DNA of 6,277 bases from JAENVT01 sp040006755 (GTDB taxonomy: Bacteria > Actinomycetota > Acidimicrobiia > Acidimicrobiales > Ilumatobacteraceae), in contig JBDTWJ010000183.1 of NCBI GenBank assembly GCA_040006755.1, positions 1 through 6,277 of the forward strand, read 5' to 3'. Positions within the stretch are counted from its first letter, which is position 1. Every line of letters starts with the position of its first letter. Below, piece after piece: positions 6,119 to 6,277 of this stretch. Both the position numbers and the translations under genes were made by a program. The notes below the pieces were generated by a model. It had not been told where the DNA came from and searched no databases. It worked only from the letters and a program-made list of their open reading frames with translations.

Positions 6119-6277
6119 ATGGCAACTGCCAAGAAGGCTCCCGCAAAGTCTCCCGCCAAGAAGGCCGCGTCGAAGAAGGCCACGTCGAAGAAGGCCGCGC
6201 CTGCAAAAGCTGTGGCCAAGAAGGCCGCGACCCCCACCAAGAAGGCAGCACCAGTCAAGAAGAAGGCCGCGCCGGCC
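6119..6277 (+). CDS. Lys/Ala-rich basic protein, N-terminal part (possible DksA/TraR-type or histone-like)
   Basis: The first 53 codons of a gene that runs off the window. The ATG at 6119 has GGAGG at 6104-6108, 10 nt upstream. The visible segment contains 17 Lys and 20 Ala, with Pro, Ser, Thr and a few Val, no acidic and no aromatic residues, built from KKA-type repeats such as SPAKKAASKKATSKKAAP. This looks like a disordered histone-H1-like nucleic-acid-binding tail, presumably cytoplasmic and associated with DNA or RNA. In many actinobacteria the gene after ileS encodes a DksA/TraR-type C4 zinc-finger protein, sometimes with such an N-terminal tail, so that is my best guess. An HU-type fusion or a stand-alone histone-like protein are alternatives. 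The folded domain is not in view, so no function is assigned. Confidence 0.8.
   Translation, partial: MATAKKAPAKSPAKKAASKKATSKKAAPAKAVAKKAATPTKKAAPVKKKAAPA
6158..6202 (+). repeat. Three tandem 15-bp units encoding KKAxx
   Basis: Three consecutive 15-base units of the form AAGAAGGCC plus two codons (6158-6172, 6173-6187, 6188-6202) encode KKAAS, KKATS and KKAAP. Near identity at DNA level suggests recent expansion or slippage within the basic tail. Related AAGAAGGC pieces recur on both sides without strict phasing. Confidence 0.75.

Noticed and set aside
6049..6258. Minus-strand frame with Phe/Ala-rich repeats that could pass for a membrane protein
   Set aside because: It is the reverse complement of the AAG/GCC repeats of the Lys/Ala-rich gene (CTT reads as Leu or, shifted, TTC as Phe). 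The plus-strand frame has a good Shine-Dalgarno and is the sensible reading.
1..6277. Mobile elements, CRISPR arrays, defence or toxin-antitoxin genes, tRNA or rRNA genes
   Set aside because: Apart from short spacers and the T-box leader, the window is filled by conserved housekeeping genes on one strand; no transposase, terminal repeats, regularly spaced repeats or structured RNA genes other than the T-box were seen.

Overview
The window is a GC-rich, densely packed, single-strand (+) stretch of chromosome from an actinobacterium. The order ftsZ - yggS - sepF - divIVA - ileS - Lys/Ala-rich protein is the actinobacterial division and cell-wall cluster running into ileS. The SepF/DivIVA pair, the eukaryote-like (IleS2-type) IleS and an ultrashort-stem-I translational T-box in front of ileS all fit that phylum. 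Two genes often found in this cluster, pgeF/yfiH between ftsZ and yggS and yggT between sepF and divIVA, are absent. Together with the Lys/Ala-rich tail gene this suggests a deep-branching class such as Acidimicrobiia (Ilumatobacter-like), but that placement is inference only.

Layout: 1-461 is the 3' end of ftsZ, ending in the peptide that docks on SepF. 458-1120 is yggS (PLP homeostasis), overlapping ftsZ by 4 nt. 1143-1712 is sepF, preceded by a strong Shine-Dalgarno. 1753-2718 is a DivIVA/Wag31-type coiled-coil protein with a long acidic tail, possibly translated from a leaderless or near-leaderless mRNA. 2719-2963 is non-coding and holds a candidate -10 box and a complete isoleucine T-box riboswitch: specifier AUC in a tiny stem I, stem II with S-turn motifs, IIA/B pseudoknot, stem III, and an antisequestrator competing with a sequestrator that hides the ileS Shine-Dalgarno. 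2964-6038 is ileS (1024 aa). 6039-6118 is a short spacer with a candidate promoter and a small hairpin. From 6119 to the window end is the start of a Lys/Ala-rich protein with no acidic residue in its first 53 residues.

Functionally, FtsZ, SepF and DivIVA form a division/polar-growth module: SepF is the likely membrane tether for FtsZ through the FtsZ C-terminal peptide, and DivIVA marks poles and septum. ileS is a separate transcriptional and regulatory unit controlled by tRNA-Ile charging. I found no mobile element, CRISPR array, tRNA/rRNA gene or defence system. The most rewarding element is the T-box, whose tRNA-acceptor bulge deviates from what tRNA-Ile should prefer.
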